The notes beneath the pieces are model-generated. The model was not told the origin of the DNA and did no database searches. It saw only the letters and a program-made list of their open reading frames with translations. Source: Trachythela sp. YZ-2020 (taxonomy: Eukaryota; Cnidaria; Anthozoa; Malacalcyonacea; Clavulariidae). Taken from it: a stretch of 64,000 nucleotides of DNA. The DNA lies in contig JADLSH010000026.1 of the NCBI GenBank assembly GCA_016169945.1, forward strand, positions 62,001 through 126,000, written 5' to 3'. A program made the translations under genes and the position numbers. Shown piece after piece: positions 11,924-21,366 of the stretch (positions within the stretch are counted from its first letter, which is position 1; the number at the start of each line of letters is the position of its first letter).

Positions 11924-13112
11924 CAGCCTAGACCTAGGCCTTCTAGTTTTATTTTTAACTGTGGTTTTATTTACATTTTTTAATATTCAGCGCTTTTTCA
12001 CATGAAAAGACTGGGACTAGGTGATTTGGGGGCGTGGCGAAGGAAGCAAACCTAGAAGGCCTAGTGGATTTCCCAACAACAAGGCCAAAACTGCCCTGAA
12101 ACTGCCCTGATTGCGAAATGCCCAATTATTGCGTTCTCAAACAGGATTATTTGCAACTTAACAGCGAATTTAAACCGATACAGGTACAATAAACTCATTT
12201 ATAGTATAAATTTACTATTTTATTTGTATACACGCCTAGAAAATCGGGTTTTATAACACTGTACGGGCTAATAATATATGTATCCGTTCTATTTAATAAT
12301 TGTATATGTGTTTGTATATTTTACAAACACAAGGCTGCTTCTTGCCAAAATTGAGAAAATATATATTTAACAATTAGACAACGAGGCCGAGTTGGCTATG
12401 AGCGAATAGTCAACGAGGCGAAGCCGAGTTGACTATTCGCTCATAGCCAACGAGGCCGAGTTGTCTAATTGTTTTAGTATAAACTATAGCATTTATTGAG
12501 AACTAGGGACACAATACAAAAGTAAACAAAAGTATTAATATTAATTTTAAACGTGAATTTTCACGCCATTGTTTTGAATTTTGCTACTAGTAGACTATCA
12601 CTAATAGTCTACGAGTAGCGTAGCCAATCAGAACGCAGGAAAAGTGATAGTCTATTACTAAGTTTATACTAATAATGTATAGTTGTGTATAAGACAATAT
12701 TTCATGAAAGATTCTACTTTTGGTATATATTTTGACTCATATTTTTGAGCTTTCGCTACACTTTGTCAACATAATAATAGTATAGTGTTGCTTCAAACTT
12801 TATGATAAAAACCCCGATTTTCTAGGCATGTATACAAATAAAAATAGTAACTTTAGACTATAAATGAGTTTATTGTACCTGTATCGGTTTAAATTCGCTG
12901 TTAAGTTGCAAATAATTCTGTTTGAGAACGCAATAATTGGGCATTTCGCAACCAGGGCAGTTTCAGGGCAGTTTTGGCCTTGTTGTTGGGAAATCCACTA
13001 GGCCTTCTAATTTTTCGCTTGCGTCAGATCACCTAGTCCCAGTCTTTTCATGTGAAAAAGCGCTGAATATTAAAAAAATATAAATAAAAATAGAAGGCCT
13101 AGGTCTAGGCTG
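11924..13112. mobile_element. MULE-like foldback transposon inserted in a coding exon
   Basis: The inverted arms (about 11924-12246 and 12812-13112) start CAGCCTAGACCTAGGCC and end with its complement. Both sides have the 9-bp direct repeat CGCTGCAAG (11915-11923 and 13113-13121). Length is 1189 bp with no transposase. Long arms plus 9-bp target duplications fit Mutator-like elements; the superfamily call is an inference. The centre holds a separate strong hairpin (12372-12473). Confidence 0.8.
12372..12473. repeat. near-perfect hairpin, arms about 43 bp
   Basis: CAATTAGACAAC at the left mirrors GTTGTCTAATTG at the right. The inner arms GGCTATGAGCGAATAGTC and its complement flank a 14-nt GC-rich loop. 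A second smaller palindrome (TAGACTATCACT and its mirror) follows at about 12590-12655. Confidence 0.85.
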
Positions 13113-13621
13113 CGCTGCAAGCAAACATGTCACTGCGTTATTGCACGATCTGAATTTGTTTACCACCATTCCCTCTGCAATCAATGAAATCGAACTTATC
13201 TCTTCCAGAGGTCCGGTGGCCAATAGACGAGGGGTTGAACATCCTGATATTTTAGAATCATCGGCCTGCAACAAGGAATATAGATGAGTAACAACATAAG
13301 CATTTCATGCACAACTTACACTTTTATCTAAATATTGTACTTCTTCTCCTGTAGTTACATTACAAAAATATACATCACTTAATAATTTCTACCTAGATGC
13401 TATAAAATATATAAAATTCACTTACAAGAACAACTTCAAAGAAATGTTCTCCTGAAGTATGTTTGTGGGTACTCTTCTCCCCAAGGACATACGGCAAAGC
13501 TGCCATGATACAACGGTTTTCTAACTCTACAAAAAGATTAAACATAGAATAAATTTCTGTACAGTATATATACACATATAGATTAACTTCTATATAGATT
13601 AAGTATCTTAATCTATATTAA

Positions 13622-15725
13622 AGGACATTGGCAACGAAAATTTTTATTGCCTATATCTTTCAGGCTTACCTACGGAATACTTAATTTCGTATTTTCGCTT
13701 GTCTACTACATTTAGTTTTTGAGAAAATTATGAAAATGTTTGGCAGTTGTCCGCCATTTTGAAAAAATCCTGATATGCTAATTTATGCATGAATCATTTT
13801 GTGACGTCATTTGTAGGGTTCCACAAATATAACAATATAAGATATATCGCATTTAACGCGTTCTAAGAACATTTTGTCAAAAAAATTACAGATGTATGGC
13901 GACTTATATTAGATAATTGTGTAACAATTTAGTACCACTTGTCTGTGAATATTTTTACGACAGTATTTGAACTATACGCGAATAGATTTGATTCCATTCG
14001 AGTATTATATTCTGCCGCATGTTTCAACACACATATCATATTCATATACTCCAAATGAATATATACTTGTTGTGTAGCAGAAATAATCTGTGCTTATTAG
14101 CGAAAAGGCTCCACTATGAAATATTATTATTAAAACGCATTTTTATACAACAAATATCGAACAAAATACTACCGGCGATACCTAACAGCAAAATACATGG
14201 CAGAAACGTTTTAATAAGCGTATAACATGTTTCTACCACTGCCATTAATATTATCTCTTCCAACTCCGTGTGAAATAAACGCATAAAATGGAAAACCACA
14301 AAGAAAATTCTTATACAAATATTACATCAATAATTGTCTTTATCTCTTGAATGGCTCGCTAGATAAATGCGTAAAAATTGCTCAAATTCCAAAACAATCA
14401 AATCGGTTTCCATGTGCTTAAATTTCTCTACAGTGCGTTCACGTAACAGTTCCAATTGTTATTGAAAATACAACAGTAACGAAAATAATCACAATATGCA
14501 CGGTCAAATATATCATATCTGGCTGGCGCAATATAGATTCAAAATACACAAGCATGCATAAAACCCAAAATATCTAAATAGTTTGAGCTACAGCACTCCT
14601 TTTATACTTTCAATACAGTTGGACAGTCCAGTATAAAGAAGCGCTATTACACAACAAACTACAAATAACATAATATATTGTAAGACATAATATATTGTCT
14701 TATATATAATCACAACTGATATGTACATGTATGATAAACGGCACGCCGTGATTAATGATATTCTATACTGTAAAGAAACTCGCTACATTTTCAGAAAATA
14801 TTTTCCTATTTTACTTGCTGCCAGAGAACAGTTATATCTGGCTTGTTTCTATAAACTAATTATATGTACTAAATAATGTATATACGACCAATTGACATAT
14901 ACGACAGGCGAAAGCACTCGTATTTGCCGTAAAAACAATACAAGCACAGTTTGCCTATAGGCATATGCTCACAATTTCATATATTAATTGTTTGAAAAAA
15001 TATTCTTCAATAAACTCTTGAACTTAAATATAAATCTATTTCAATATAATAGTACTCTTATCCAACAATTCTGCACTAGATTTCCTTTTCAGTACATTTC
15101 AAGGCTTGAACCTGTCTCAGTCACTCAGTGTCTCGAGTTAATATAACATTTCATCCATCTTTTCTTATGTCTTCGTTTAAAGAGTGTATTCTAACTACAA
15201 CACGTGGTTCTTTAAACTTTTTGCAGAGTATATGACCATTTATCTTTCTCGCTAAATTTCAATTTACACAAAATAGTATAGCTTCAATAATACCCAATCA
15301 TCCTCAAACGCGTCAGACAAATCACGCTGTAGTGCAGAATCGTTGCAAAATCCGCCACTCCTTTCGTTCCCACTCGCTTAATATGGTCTCATCTGATAGT
15401 ATAGCACTTCCCTAGTTCCCTTGCCTGGTTATGAGAATTTCTGTTCATTATAACGCTCAAAATAACATATTTTAGTTAACACATAACCTTCGCGCAATAT
15501 AAATCTCTATGTTGTTTTGAACGCAACCCTACAAATGACGTCAAAAAGGTCATTGACCCCAAAGATAATTTTTTCAAGATGGCGGCCGATGAGCAAATTT
15601 TATCAAACTTTACTTGCATTTTACTCGCAAACAAAAATGTTTCAGAAGAAACGGGTAACATTTTCCTAGTTAGGTGGTCCACTAAGATTAAATAAGCCAA
15701 TAAAAATTTTCGTTGCCAATGTCCT
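13622..15725. mobile_element. TTAA-flanked DNA transposon, compact copy
   Basis: Perfect 28-bp terminal inverted repeats beginning AGGACATTGGCAACG, flanked by TTAA at 13618-13621 and 15726-15729. It is 2104 bp long with no transposase-size frame. The only open frame of note is a 61-residue hydrophobic one on the minus strand (14299-14114), unlikely to be a gene. It is the inverted sister of the expanded copy at 2127-11298. Probably a non-autonomous Kolobok-type element. Confidence 0.8.
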
Positions 15726-15729
15726 TTAA

Positions 15730-16170
15730 TCGTTTAATCCATGTCCATAATATAAACGTACGCATACTATACAATTGTTTCTTCAAAACCTGTAATCACT
15801 GTAATCAATCATACATGTACAACAGTAGTAATACCCCCCACTCTGGCTACGGAAGTAATTAGTATGCAAAGGCATGCCATCTCATTATGTATTCATGACG
15901 TCATTATTGCCTTGCTCCTTTACGACCTTCATCCTTAATTAATTATTCATCCCGATTTACATCCGACTCCCACCCGAAGATGACGTAATGACGTTCCCAC
16001 TCTTTTAGGAGCCCGAGTATTTTGCGAATGATTTCCGAGGATTTACCGTACAAAAGTAATTAAATTAAATATTGGCATAATTATTCATTGCCTTAAAATG
16101 CCTAGTTAGTAAAGGTGTTGGGCGAAAATTTCATACTTAAATATGATTCTGATGTTTAGTAAATCGTTAA
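15730..16170. other. no gene seen; upstream of tRNA
   Basis: Unique-looking spacer with TGACGTCA-like words (15896, 15980) and ATTAATTA stretches. No exon or element end recognised. Confidence 0.45.
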
Positions 16171-16255
16171 GCCAGGGTGGCCGAGTTGGTTAAGGCGTTA
16201 GACTTAAGATCTAGTGTGCGTTTGTACGTCGGGGGTTCAAGTCCCTCTCCTGGCA
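16171..16255 (+). tRNA. tRNA-Leu (anticodon UAA)
   Basis: An 85-nt cloverleaf with a long variable arm. The acceptor strand GCCAGGG pairs with TCCTGGC and is followed by discriminator A. The A box is TGGCCGAGTTGG and the B box GGTTCAAGTCC. The anticodon stem-loop TTAGA-CTTAAGA-TCTAG gives anticodon TAA. CCA is not encoded, as usual in eukaryotes. Confidence 0.95.
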
Positions 16256-16261
16256 AAATAC

Positions 16262-16267
16262 TTTTTT
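16262..16267 (+). terminator. pol III terminator
   Basis: A run of six T, seven bases after the tRNA-Leu 3' end. Confidence 0.7.
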
Positions 16268-16493
16268 AGAACCCACTCTTACCAAAATTGAGCTGTTTAA
16301 GAATTATAAAACTTAAATTGACTATGCACGCTTTGAGCATAAACGCGTTTGGGCAATGTCGTAAAATGACAATGTGTTCAGTCATGTAGTTAATTAATGA
16401 CCTGTTAATGACTAGTGTATTCAAATTATATAACCCTATTAGCCGCCATATGGCGCGTTGAAGCCAAGAAAGAGTGTTTAATTTTACTTTTAA

Positions 16494-16925
16494 ACATGGA
16501 AGGCGAAGCATCTGCATGTTCACTTACTGGAAGCCATTTATATCCATGCAATTCAAAACGAAATTTATGAAATCTGCGTAGACAGCTGCTACGGTTGTCA
16601 AGTCAGTCATCCCAGTCAACGAAACCATGATTGTCTTATGATGGAAGACGAGGAAAAATGGTTGTTGTATACAGCCGACGCGGTGAAGCAAGTGAAACGC
16701 AAACGTTGTATTTGGACCGAATTTCTTGAAGCGACAAGAGTTTTGAAAATGATTTGTCATGAGAACATGCGTACACGTTTACAACAGCTGGAAAGCAACG
16801 ATGATCCGATATTATTAAAATCATTGAGAGAACAGCGTCTAACCGAAGAAAATCGTAAACTTGATTGCATTATAAATTACCTGTCATATTGGCGAGACGA
16901 TGTGGGCAAGTTTGGGCAATCCTAA
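16494..16925 (+). pseudogene. small Cys-rich Polinton-associated protein
   Basis: In the frame of 16530-16925 the residues EIYEICVDSCYGCQVSHPSQ precede HDCLMMEDEE and a charged helical C-terminus. The CxGCQxxHPSQRxHDCLM pattern is one I associate with a small protein that travels with Polinton integrases in invertebrate genomes; its function is not known. No ATG lies in this frame upstream of 16638. An ATG at 16496 is in another frame and would need a frameshift near 16525, so the 5' end is probably broken. It sits just upstream of the GRF-finger gene on the same strand. Confidence 0.5.
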
Positions 16926-17036
16926 TCTACGTCACAAAAAGTCTTTGTCATCGTATAATAGATAATTAGTTTTTCTACACATTAACTTGAAGCAACGCAT
17001 CGCGTCTGTTCATTTACTCGCGGTGTCTCGAACGAA

Positions 17037-17641
17037 ATGGAGTGTCTACACGAAAAACCAACAGCCTCTTCGACAACACAACATGGAACATTTTGGTTTT
17101 GTGGTCAAAAGCCTAGCTGTAACTTTTCCTGTCCAGACGAAGACAGTTACATGACGACAAAAGCCGTAGAATCGTTTCGCAAAGTGGTAATCTTCAACCA
17201 ATATGTCCTGCTCATCAGAAACTTGCCAAGATATGTATGGTTAAAGACAAGACGAAGCTCAGTTATGGTCGACCATTTTTCGTATGCGCTGAACGAGAAA
17301 ACCCGTGTACGTTTTGGCAGTGGGGTGATATATTTCACAATCCTGTTCCGAGATGCGGCCATGGTTTGGTGTGTCGAATTCGCAAAGTCAAGAAAGAGGG
17401 ACCGAATCAAAATCGTCTCTTCTACTGTTGTACGAAAGAAAACGGTGCCTGTAACTTCTTCGAATGGAAGCCCACGGAGGATTCGCCGCATATTCAGAAT
17501 TTGGGAGCACTGTTTTCCAATCCGCTACAATATCAGTATAAAGTAGCAGAAATGGGAGAGACATTTACTAGTAGACAAGTTGAGACAAAGGACGCATACG
17601 AAGAATACTTATTCCTTAAATCTGTAAATGCAATAAACTGA
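17037..17641 (+). pseudogene. GRF-type zinc finger protein (Polinton accessory gene)
   Basis: Three GRF-like units can be seen. The first (FWFCGQKPSCNFSC, about 17090-17130) lies in the frame that starts at ATG 17037. The second (YGRPFFVCAERENPCTFWQW, about 17263-17322) and third (RLFYCCTKENGACNFFEW, about 17410-17467) lie in the frame ending at 17641. A single net one-base shift between about 17165 and 17200 separates them. GRF fingers bind single-stranded nucleic acid in topoisomerase III and NEIL3/APEX2-type proteins; in Polintons this protein is common but its job is unproven. Its place between the Cys-rich protein and the integrase supports the element call. Confidence 0.7.
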
Positions 17642-17669
17642 GTTTAATAAATGATCTATTGTTTAATAA

Positions 17670-18091
17670 ATGTATTTCATAAATATCATGTTGTTTGTAT
17701 GCTTGTGTTCATTTGGCTTTTTATCTTGCACGATGAAAGTCTTAGATGTTATTTTTGACGAATTGCAACAAAATAATGTTCAAATCGATGAGGAGACACT
17801 AGCGTTTCATCTACACACTATCCTTGATAACCATGGGGATATATTGCGAGGACCTAGTTGTGATTATCAGCAACTGTACAGAGAAATAAATGTTTCAAAC
17901 TTTGGTCGACTTTGTGCATATTTAGCTTTCATATACTCAAATTGCGAAAGCGAAAAATGTATACGACATAATGTTAGATACTGTATTTCTTCTTTTCGAA
18001 ATATAAGCGTTTCAAAACCAAAACCATGCAAAAATGGGCGATTGTATTAGCATTTTCCTGTACATTATTAGCTTTATATGTTAGCTTGTAA
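17670..18091 (+). pseudogene. candidate Bcl-2-like protein with C-terminal membrane anchor
   Basis: The more likely start is ATG 17733. The frame to 18050 contains NFGRLCAYLAF, which lines up with the BH1 signature NWGR-(IVL)-x-A-F of Bcl-2 proteins, preceded by helical segments. A second frame, from ATG 18026 to TAA 18089-18091, encodes about 20 mostly hydrophobic residues ending the gene, as a Bcl-2-type tail anchor would. The two frames differ by one base near an A-rich run, so the gene is broken or misread there. Viral Bcl-2 homologues block host cell death. Homology rests on one motif, the anchor and size, so this is a proposal; an unrelated helical membrane protein is the alternative. 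Confidence 0.4.
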
Positions 18092-18252
18092 ATCTCGCAT
18101 CATTCATTTCGCTTCAACGGTTCAACCGTTGTGGTGAAATGATGACTTGCTGCGGTAAGCCTCTCCGGAAATCTCAATCAGAAATTTCTTTCGCAAAATA
18201 CGTTGTATTTCTGCCTGTTGCGGAGGTAGAATTGTAATTCAGGCATCAGACG

Positions 18253-19333
18253 TTGATGGCGGAAAAATATCTGAGCAGTCTGTATTACAACCCAGAAAGC
18301 CCAGCAAGTTTTGGTGGCGTAGACTCCATTTTTCGCACCGTTAGAAACGATGGGAAGTATCAAATATCGCGGAATAAAATACGGTCATGGTTGCGAACAC
18401 AAGATACGTACACTCTTCACAAGCCAGTTCGATATCGTTTCAAGCGTAACCGTGTTATAGTAGGAGCTATCGATGAACAGTGGGAGGCGGATCTAGTAAT
18501 TATGGACTCGTTAGCAAAGTACAATAATAACTACAAATATATTTTAACCGTGCCGATAGATGTACTTAGCAAGTATGGGTGGGTTGAACCGATCAAAGCA
18601 AAACGGGAGAAAATCTGGTCAGTGCGTTTGAGAAAATTCTGAAAAGCACCGCAAACCCGAAACTTTTCACTCGGATAAAGGTACGGAGTTTACCAACCGA
18701 AAATTTCAAGCCTTTTTAAAGAAACAAGGTATTCGGTTCTTTACAACGCAGAATGAAACGAAAGCATCAATCGTGGAAAGATTCAATCGTACGCTTAAGG
18801 GGAAAATGTGGAAATACTTTACAGCAAATAACACGTTAAAGTATATGGACATTCTCCAGAAACTGGTTAAGTCCTATAACTATTCGCGACATCGCAGTAT
18901 CGGTATGAGACCCGTTGACGTGAACGAAACTAATGAGAGCATTGTATGGCAAAAACTTTACGGCGAAGAACCCCCAAAACCCGTTCGATTTAAGTTCGAC
19001 ATTGGCGACCAAGTACGGATCAACAAGACAAGAAGAACATTCAAGAAAGGCTACTTACCAAACTGGACCGAAGAAGTGTTTACCGTAACGAAACGCGTAC
19101 CTCGACGGCCACCTGTGTACAGAATTGCTGATTACGATAACGACGAAATACAAGGAACATTCTACGAACAAGAACTGCAGAAAGTCAACAAGACAGGTCG
19201 TGACTTTTATAGAGTAGAACAAATACTTAGATCACGCATGCGTAATAAACGTAGGGAATATTTTGTAAAATGGTTAGGATACCCTGAAAAGTTTAATTCA
19301 TGGGTAGCAGCAGAAAGTGTAAAAGATTTATAA
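18253..19333 (+). pseudogene. Polinton-type DDE integrase with C-terminal chromodomain
   Basis: Retrovirus-like integrase of the Polinton/F54H12.3-like group. The N-terminal HTH-like region starts MAEKYLSSLYYNPESPASFG. The core begins at DEQWEADLVIMD (first catalytic Asp, about 18473) and continues in another frame through HSDKGTEF (second Asp, about 18673). It returns at ERFNRTLKGKMW (catalytic Glu, about 18775). The C-terminus (about 19215-19330) is a chromodomain, FVKWLGYPEKFNSW. Frames change near 18610-18640 and again by 18773, so there are at least two shifts and no intact protein. It would have joined linear element DNA to the host genome. Spacing to the next gene is only a few bases. 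Confidence 0.85.
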
Positions 19334-19337
19334 ATAA

Positions 19338-20057
19338 ATGTCGTTGAAACTTATCATCATTTGTGTTCAAGCGTTCATCATGGCAACACAGTTTTATCTC
19401 ACCTTACCCAGTAATAGCTCCATGAAATACTTTCCCCAAAATACAGTGGCTAACTTTCGAGTAAAATTAGCCGAAACGATAGTGTTACCAGGGCAATGGG
19501 AAGTAGCATTGAATGAACTCCACTATCCGCACACATGGAGCACGGTCAGAACTGGCGTGCAGCAAACGTTCATGTATAAAGTCGAAAGCATAGGTCACTT
19601 CGAAACACAATGCAAGCATGATTAAGGAAGGCCAAGCAAAAATCAAATTCACATATAACCGAAGCACCCGCAAGGTTACAGTTGACGTGAAGCAAGGAGC
19701 CTTGGTATGGATAACGGGTGATTTAGCAGCAGTCCTAGGATTCGGTGAGGAGCCCTTTTATAGCTGATATCAACGGGGGGTTGGTCAACCATGTACGTTT
19801 ATACGGATACCGTCGATGTGCAGTTTGTGGGCGATGTCAAAGTTCCCCTCTTAAGAATCGTCAACACCGAAGGGGAATATGGAAACAATATCCACGCGAG
19901 TTTCCATAATTTGCAATACGTCCCCGTGAAGGTGAATGCTTTTGAAACGATTGAGGTGAATATAAAGAACGACCGAGATGAAAACGTTTCATTTGAGTTT
20001 GGGAAATCAATCGTGTCACTTCACTTTAGACAGAGACGATCGCAATTCTTTATTTAA
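19338..20057 (+). pseudogene. Polinton/adintovirus virion-type protein (penton-like candidate)
   Basis: One protein broken over three frames. The first (19380-19625) has FYLTLPSNSSMKYFPQNT and WEVALNELHYPHTW. The second (about 19622-19765) has IKFTYNRSTRKVTVDV. The third (19791-20057) has FVGDVKVPLLRIV and ends VSLHFRQR. This order is familiar from the protein that follows the integrase in invertebrate Polintons, which I take to be a capsid vertex or minor virion component; that role is inferred from position. Frameshifts near 19620 and 19770 rule out an intact product. Confidence 0.5.
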
Positions 20058-20059
20058 TA

Positions 20060-20143
20060 ATGCCCAGAGGTGTAATCATTCCAGACGTCAAATTATTGAC
20101 GGATCATTACCTAAGACATCAACGTGGTGGAAATATATACTGA
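20060..20143 (+). pseudogene. start of a short Polinton gene, truncated
   Basis: An ATG two bases after the previous stop opens 27 codons (MPRGVIIPDVKLL...) ending at TGA 20141-20143. The position and the DHYLRHQRGG segment recall the small Gly-rich minor virion proteins that follow in Polintons. Too short to be sure; the element seems to end or decay here. Confidence 0.35.
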
Positions 20144-20150
20144 AGTAGAA

Positions 20151-20539
20151 ATCTTCTAAACCAAAAAGCGCTTATCTCAACTTCCACAAACTGAAGTGAA
20201 TTCATACGATTGATAATACACGACAAGTTTTATTTAATTGATTTATTTGAAGCAGTTTCTTTTGGCCGTCGTCGTTCGCGTTGCCGTCCTACATCGTAAG
20301 GTCTCTATTATAGAGACTATGGTGGCAGGAATTGAAGCTGCGGCTCTGTGATTCCTGTGCAGCGCTGACCACCAAAATATGTATATAATATTTTCTTTCC
20401 AGCTGCGAAAACAATTAATGAATTTTCCGCTGGTATGAGTATGAATAGATTGATTGTGCTAAGCACAATGCTGTAAAGTACTTCAGTGATTTCCATTGTT
20501 CGCAGATCTTATAAATCTGCTATTCAGCCGCACCCATAT
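20151..20539. other. no gene; palindromic words
   Basis: Contains the palindrome GTCTCTATTATAGAGAC near 20299. Nothing else is recognised. Confidence 0.4.
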
Positions 20540-20742
20540 CACAGTATAGAGGTGACCAGTAGGACCACTCATTTGAAATTTTGTGTGGCCGCTCATTACG
20601 CATTGGCAGCCAGTCAATAGCTTTTTCTGGCCAATAAGCAAGCTGGACTAACTTTCCTGGCCAGTAAACTGCATATTTTTGCATAAAAAGCCGGCTACAT
20701 GTTGCATCGCCGAGTGGCCCTACTGGTCGTCTTTATACAGTG
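20540..20742. mobile_element. 203-bp MITE with 7-bp target duplication
   Basis: Thirty-base terminal inverted repeats with five mismatches (CACAGTATAGAGG... against CACTGTATAAAGA...), flanked by CCCATAT at 20533-20539 and 20743-20749. There is no coding capacity. Superfamily not assigned. Confidence 0.75.
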
Positions 20743-20810
20743 CCCATATCACTCACTGATCCTTCGCTGAGCTGTTTGCAGTCTTACAGTATTCCAAATT
20801 ATTACGACAA

Positions 20811-21227
20811 ATGTCTGAGTCGGCTAAAGATTTGAACCATTCGATTCCAAACGAAGTGGTCACGCCGAACCAGCAATCATCAAAGGAGTCATGTGTTTTC
20901 TATGTTGAAGTCTTACTTAGAAGAACGAATCGACAAGAAAGGCAAAGAATTCGAGCTCAAAAGCAAGACGGAGATTGAGAAAGAGATCGTTCAGCTAAAA
21001 TATAAGGGAAATCAGAAACGATTCGAGTTAAACGCGCAGATCAACTCTATTTAGATAGTATTCAAACAGAAAATCAAAAGGCTGGACAGAGCGCTCAAGT
21101 AGCGCAGCTTGTAGAGCAAGGCAAACATCTTATTCGAAAAAAGCAAAAGCTGATCAAAATAGCAGACGGAAACAAAGATGGCTGGCAGGTTGTTGATGAA
21201 TATGAATCCGATGGCTTTGGCGTCTGA
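20811..21227 (+). pseudogene. DIRS-like retroelement ORF1 (gag-like) fragment
   Basis: ATG 20811 opens MSESAKDLNHSIPNEVV. A shift near 20900 leads to a charged coiled-coil-like stretch (KSYLEERIDKKGKEFELKSK) and a TAG at 21054. A later segment in another frame reads HLIRKKQKLIKIADGNKDGW and VVDEYESDGFGV to TGA 21225-21227. The KLIK-AD-S-GW-VVDEYESDE signature is one I connect with the first ORF of DIRS-type elements common in cnidarians. It is broken by at least two frame changes, and the rest of the element (RT, tyrosine recombinase) is absent. A related piece reading DLASGSEDEKRLKDR lies at about 23283-23340. Confidence 0.5.
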
Positions 21228-21366
21228 ATCGGAAGATAAATGTCTCGAAGACCGGTGATTAATGCGATGGCTTCAAATGCGATGGGTTCTGTCTCTGATA
21301 ATCGGCTCTTTCGTGGTATGTATTGAGTTCATTATGGCTATTTTCTTCTATTGTACTTTGTTAGTT

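Larger units (their letters stand above)
11774..13526 (-). pseudogene. conserved animal protein of unknown function (C-terminal exons), last exon split by a transposon
   Basis: Exon 13526-13426 (acceptor TTTTTGTAG, donor GTAAGT) encodes LENRCIMAALPYVLGEKS and more. It joins in phase 0 to exon 13265-13113 (acceptor TTGTTGCAG), which encodes STPRLLATGPLEE to AVTCLLAA. The same exon resumes at 11914 with YYVFNAQYPKGPTGHS and ends at TAA 11776-11774. Between the halves lies a foldback transposon with 9-bp target duplications, and the frame is continuous if it is removed. The pattern (ALPYVLGE...FEVV...LLA-YYVFN-EYP) is, from memory, that of a widespread cnidarian and fish family often annotated as uncharacterized or SAMD3-like. 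The function is unknown. Upstream exons were not found; the compact TTAA element begins 90 bp upstream. The allele is broken unless the insert is spliced out. Confidence 0.7.
16494..20143 (+). mobile_element. Polinton/adintovirus-like element, degraded block
   Basis: Six collinear, co-oriented genes match the accessory, integration and virion part of metazoan Polintons (Mavericks)/adintoviruses: a small Cys protein, a GRF zinc-finger protein, a Bcl-2-like candidate, a chromodomain integrase, a virion-type protein and the start of a minor protein. Nearly every gene has one or more frameshifts. PolB, major capsid, ATPase and protease are not in this window, and no terminal inverted repeats were recognised, so it is a fragment. 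It starts about 240 bp after a tRNA gene. Confidence 0.7.
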
